This document shows, one piece after another, positions 34,035-35,505 of a stretch of 35,505 nucleotides of DNA. Every line of letters starts with the position of its first letter. Within the stretch, counting starts at the first letter, position 1. The notes beneath the pieces were generated by a model, which made no database searches, had not been told where the DNA came from, and saw nothing but the letters and a program-made list of their open reading frames with translations. Made by a program: the position numbers and the translations under genes. The stretch spans positions 1 to 35,505 of the forward strand of contig JAVCCE010000017.1 of the NCBI GenBank assembly GCA_030765645.1. The letters run 5' to 3'. This DNA comes from Candidatus Hinthialibacter antarcticus. GTDB lineage: Bacteria > Hinthialibacterota > Hinthialibacteria > Hinthialibacterales > Hinthialibacteraceae.

Positions 34035-35018
34035 TCATGCGCCAGGCAGGGTTGCCTGGATGCGCTCAAAAATGCCGTCGGCGTGGCAGCGGCTGTTTTC
34101 AATAAACCAGCGGTTGGTTTGCATCCCCCCGCACACCACACCAGCGAGAAATACGCCCGGGCGATTGGTCTCATACGTTACCGGATCGTGAACCGGCGTC
34201 TGCATGGGATCATCGCCGATGGCAATGCCGATCCGCCGCATGAAATCATAATTGGGTTCATAGCCCGTCATGGCTAACACAAAATCGTTTTCGATTTCCG
34301 TCAGCGTCCCGTCCTGATGTTTGAGTACCACCGAATCCGGTTTAATTTCTTGGACGACCGTATTGAAGTAGCCTTTGATCTCGCCCAATTCGATGCGGTT
34401 TTCAATATCGGGTTTGATCCAGTATTTCACGCCGGGTTTGATGCCGTCGCCGCGCACCGCCAATGTGACCTCTGCGCTGTGCCGCCAACATTCCAACGCC
34501 GTCTGGGTCGCGGAGTTTCCATTGCCGACCACCAACACCTTTTGAAAGACGTACGGGTGCGGCTCCTTATAAAAGTGAACGACCTTCGCCAATTCTTCGC
34601 CGGGAACATTGAGCATTTGGGGTTTTTCAAAAAAGCCCGCCGCAACAATGACCTTGGCGGCTTGATAGGCGCCTTTGGGCGTCGTGAGTTCAAACTGCCC
34701 GTCTTCGCCCTTGATGTTCGCGACTTCTTCATACAAATGAATGCGTAATTTCTGGGTTTCGGCGACGCGGCGATAATATTCAAGCGCCTCCCAGCGGACG
34801 GGCTTTTCGTCGCGGCAGGTAAAAGGCAGGCCTCCAATTTCGAGCAAATCCGGGGTGGAAAAAAAACGCATCGAAGTCGGGTAGTGATAAATGGAATTCG
34901 CCAAACATCCCTTATCAAAAATACAATGAGAGAGTCCGCGCGCCTTCGCCTCTAATGCGCACGCCAACCCAATCGGACCGGCGCCAACAATCGCAATATC
35001 ATATCGGGGCGCTGACAT
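34035..35018 (-). CDS. ypdA: YpdA-family putative bacillithiol disulfide reductase
   Basis: The 327-residue flavoprotein has an FAD site IVGAGPIGLACALEAK (10-25) and the family segments FDKGCLANSIYHYPTSMRFF and STPDLLEIGGLPF. The NAD(P)H site is VLVVGNGNSATQTALE. GVFLAGVVCGGMQTNRWFIE is the YpdA C-terminal signature. It lacks the CxxC of thioredoxin reductases, as expected for YpdA. Proteins of this type reduce oxidised bacillithiol with NADPH. The presence of bacillithiol synthesis genes cannot be checked in this window. The ATG at 35018 begins MSAPRYDIAIVGAG. Confidence 0.9.
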   Translation of the reverse strand: MSAPRYDIAIVGAGPIGLACALEAKARGLSHCIFDKGCLANSIYHYPTSMRFFSTPDLLEIGGLPFTCRDEKPVRWEALEYYRRVAETQKLRIHLYEEVANIKGEDGQFELTTPKGAYQAAKVIVAAGFFEKPQMLNVPGEELAKVVHFYKEPHPYVFQKVLVVGNGNSATQTALECWRHSAEVTLAVRGDGIKPGVKYWIKPDIENRIELGEIKGYFNTVVQEIKPDSVVLKHQDGTLTEIENDFVLAMTGYEPNYDFMRRIGIAIGDDPMQTPVHDPVTYETNRPGVFLAGVVCGGMQTNRWFIENSRCHADGIFERIQATLPGA

Positions 35019-35150
35019 CGAATAACCTCACAAACAGATCGTCCCCGTGAGAAATAAACGAGGCGCACGTAAACAGATTTGAATGGATGGGATCAGTATA
35101 CTACTTCAATGATTCTACGACATAGGTTCAGTGAGAGAGAAATGAGGCGG
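35019..35150. other. short gap upstream of ypdA
   Basis: No gene was seen. It should contain the ypdA promoter on the minus strand. No box pair convinced me. Confidence 0.3.
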
Positions 35151-35306
35151 TTATTCGCTTGACGTACAAACAGGGTTATCACATGGGCACTGCATCTGTT
35201 TTCCCATGCCGCAATGAGTATCTTCTGGATTGAACGAATCCGGCTCTTTGTTAATCGTCACTTGCTCTAATACTTCAATGGCGCGGTCTAAAATAGAATC
35301 GTTCAT
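35151..35306 (-). CDS. Possible 51-residue Cys-rich small protein
   Basis: The minus strand encodes MNDSILDRAIEVLEQVTINK, then EPDSFNPEDTHCGMGKQ and MQCPCDNPVCTSSE, ending in TAA. The four cysteines are spaced C-x7-C-x-C-x4-C, suggestive of a metal or Fe-S site, after an acidic helical start. No good ribosome site precedes the ATG, so it may be chance. It is oriented with ypdA, 132 bp upstream, and could be a thiol or metal partner. That link is a guess. Confidence 0.4.
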   Translation of the reverse strand: MNDSILDRAIEVLEQVTINKEPDSFNPEDTHCGMGKQMQCPCDNPVCTSSE

Positions 35307-35379
35307 AATTTTGTATCAATCGTTTTGTCAGAATGGAAGCACTCATTGCTTGTTCCCTAAACTTCCTTGTTAGTAATGG

Positions 35380-35505
35380 TGACGTGCCCCTCTAGAATGG
35401 TTCCATGTGAAGTGAGAGAAATAATGAAACGGAAGGGATTTCTCTCATGTCAAAAAGCAAAGGCAAGCGGTACACGGAAGAACAGATCCTAGCGATCTTG
35501 AATGA
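35380..35505 (+). mobile_element. Left end of a second IS3-family element, cut by window end
   Basis: TGACGTGCCCCTCTAGAATG at 35380-35399 looks like an IS3-group terminal repeat (TGACxTGCCCC type). An orfA starts 67 bp inside it. It belongs to a different subgroup from the element at the other end of the window. The rest lies outside. Confidence 0.65.
35447..35505 (+). CDS. IS3-family transposase OrfA, N-terminal fragment (window edge)
   Basis: The frame starts MSKSKGKRYTEEQILAILN and runs to the window end. KRYTEEQI is the common start of OrfA in IS3 subgroups of the IS407/IS51 kind. GGAAGGGA lies 8 nt before the ATG. Only 19 full codons are visible. Confidence 0.7.
   Translation, partial: MSKSKGKRYTEEQILAILN

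Overview
This 35.5 kb window is a stretch of bacterial chromosome, probably from an uncultivated lineage. Codon use and gene families are bacterial: metX/metW/metY, a Tat component, a bacillithiol-reductase-like flavoprotein, and a pyruvoyl arginine decarboxylase more typical of archaea and scattered bacterial phyla. Nothing seen fixes the phylum, and I do not name one. Both ends carry IS3-family sequence of different subgroups.

Layout. (1) 1-465: an IS3 orfA with a 75-bp perfect inverted copy of part of itself at the window edge. (2) 844-13205: a complete type I-E CRISPR-Cas locus. cas3, cse1, cse2, cas7, cas5, cas6e, cas1 and cas2 are read leftward with mostly overlapping ends. They are followed by a short leader and an array of 50 repeats and 49 spacers. 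A DEDDh (DnaQ-like) exonuclease, frameshifted at a run of nine T, abuts the far end of the array in convergent orientation. (3) 13382-15050: an AbiEi/AbiEii type IV toxin-antitoxin pair with two matching operator palindromes, so the locus is a small defence island. (4) 15503-21660: a degenerate mobile-element remnant next to tRNA-Thr(UGU). It has an AlpA/excisionase-like HTH, a TOPRIM/DUF3987 primase-helicase, a small unknown protein, and a mosaic tandem array of about seven broken copies of a phage-type gene. Each copy has a palindrome of 11-bp arms around a 5-nt loop at the same place. An eighth relic lies beyond the primase. (5) 22040-25271: methionine genes metY, metX and metW. (6) 25272-26121: a gene-free stretch with hairpins and a repeated 21-mer. 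(7) 26122-35306: housekeeping genes. These are a WecG/TagA and phosphoglycosyl transferase fusion, tatA, a STAS protein, pyruvoyl arginine decarboxylase, a secreted propeller-like protein, a DUF362 protein, a YpdA-like reductase and a tiny Cys-rich ORF. The window then runs into a second IS3 element.

The most informative signals are two. First, the four over-length CRISPR spacers all keep the conserved C exactly at spacer position 33, and the extra bases lie between that C and the next repeat. Read on the crRNA strand these are A-G, CC-G, AA-G and G-G. This looks like untrimmed PAM sequence recorded in the array, it points to an AAG-type PAM, and it sits beside a broken trimming-type exonuclease. 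Second, the hairpin in the tandem phage-gene array keeps its base pairing while its sequence changes, across copies that no longer encode intact protein.
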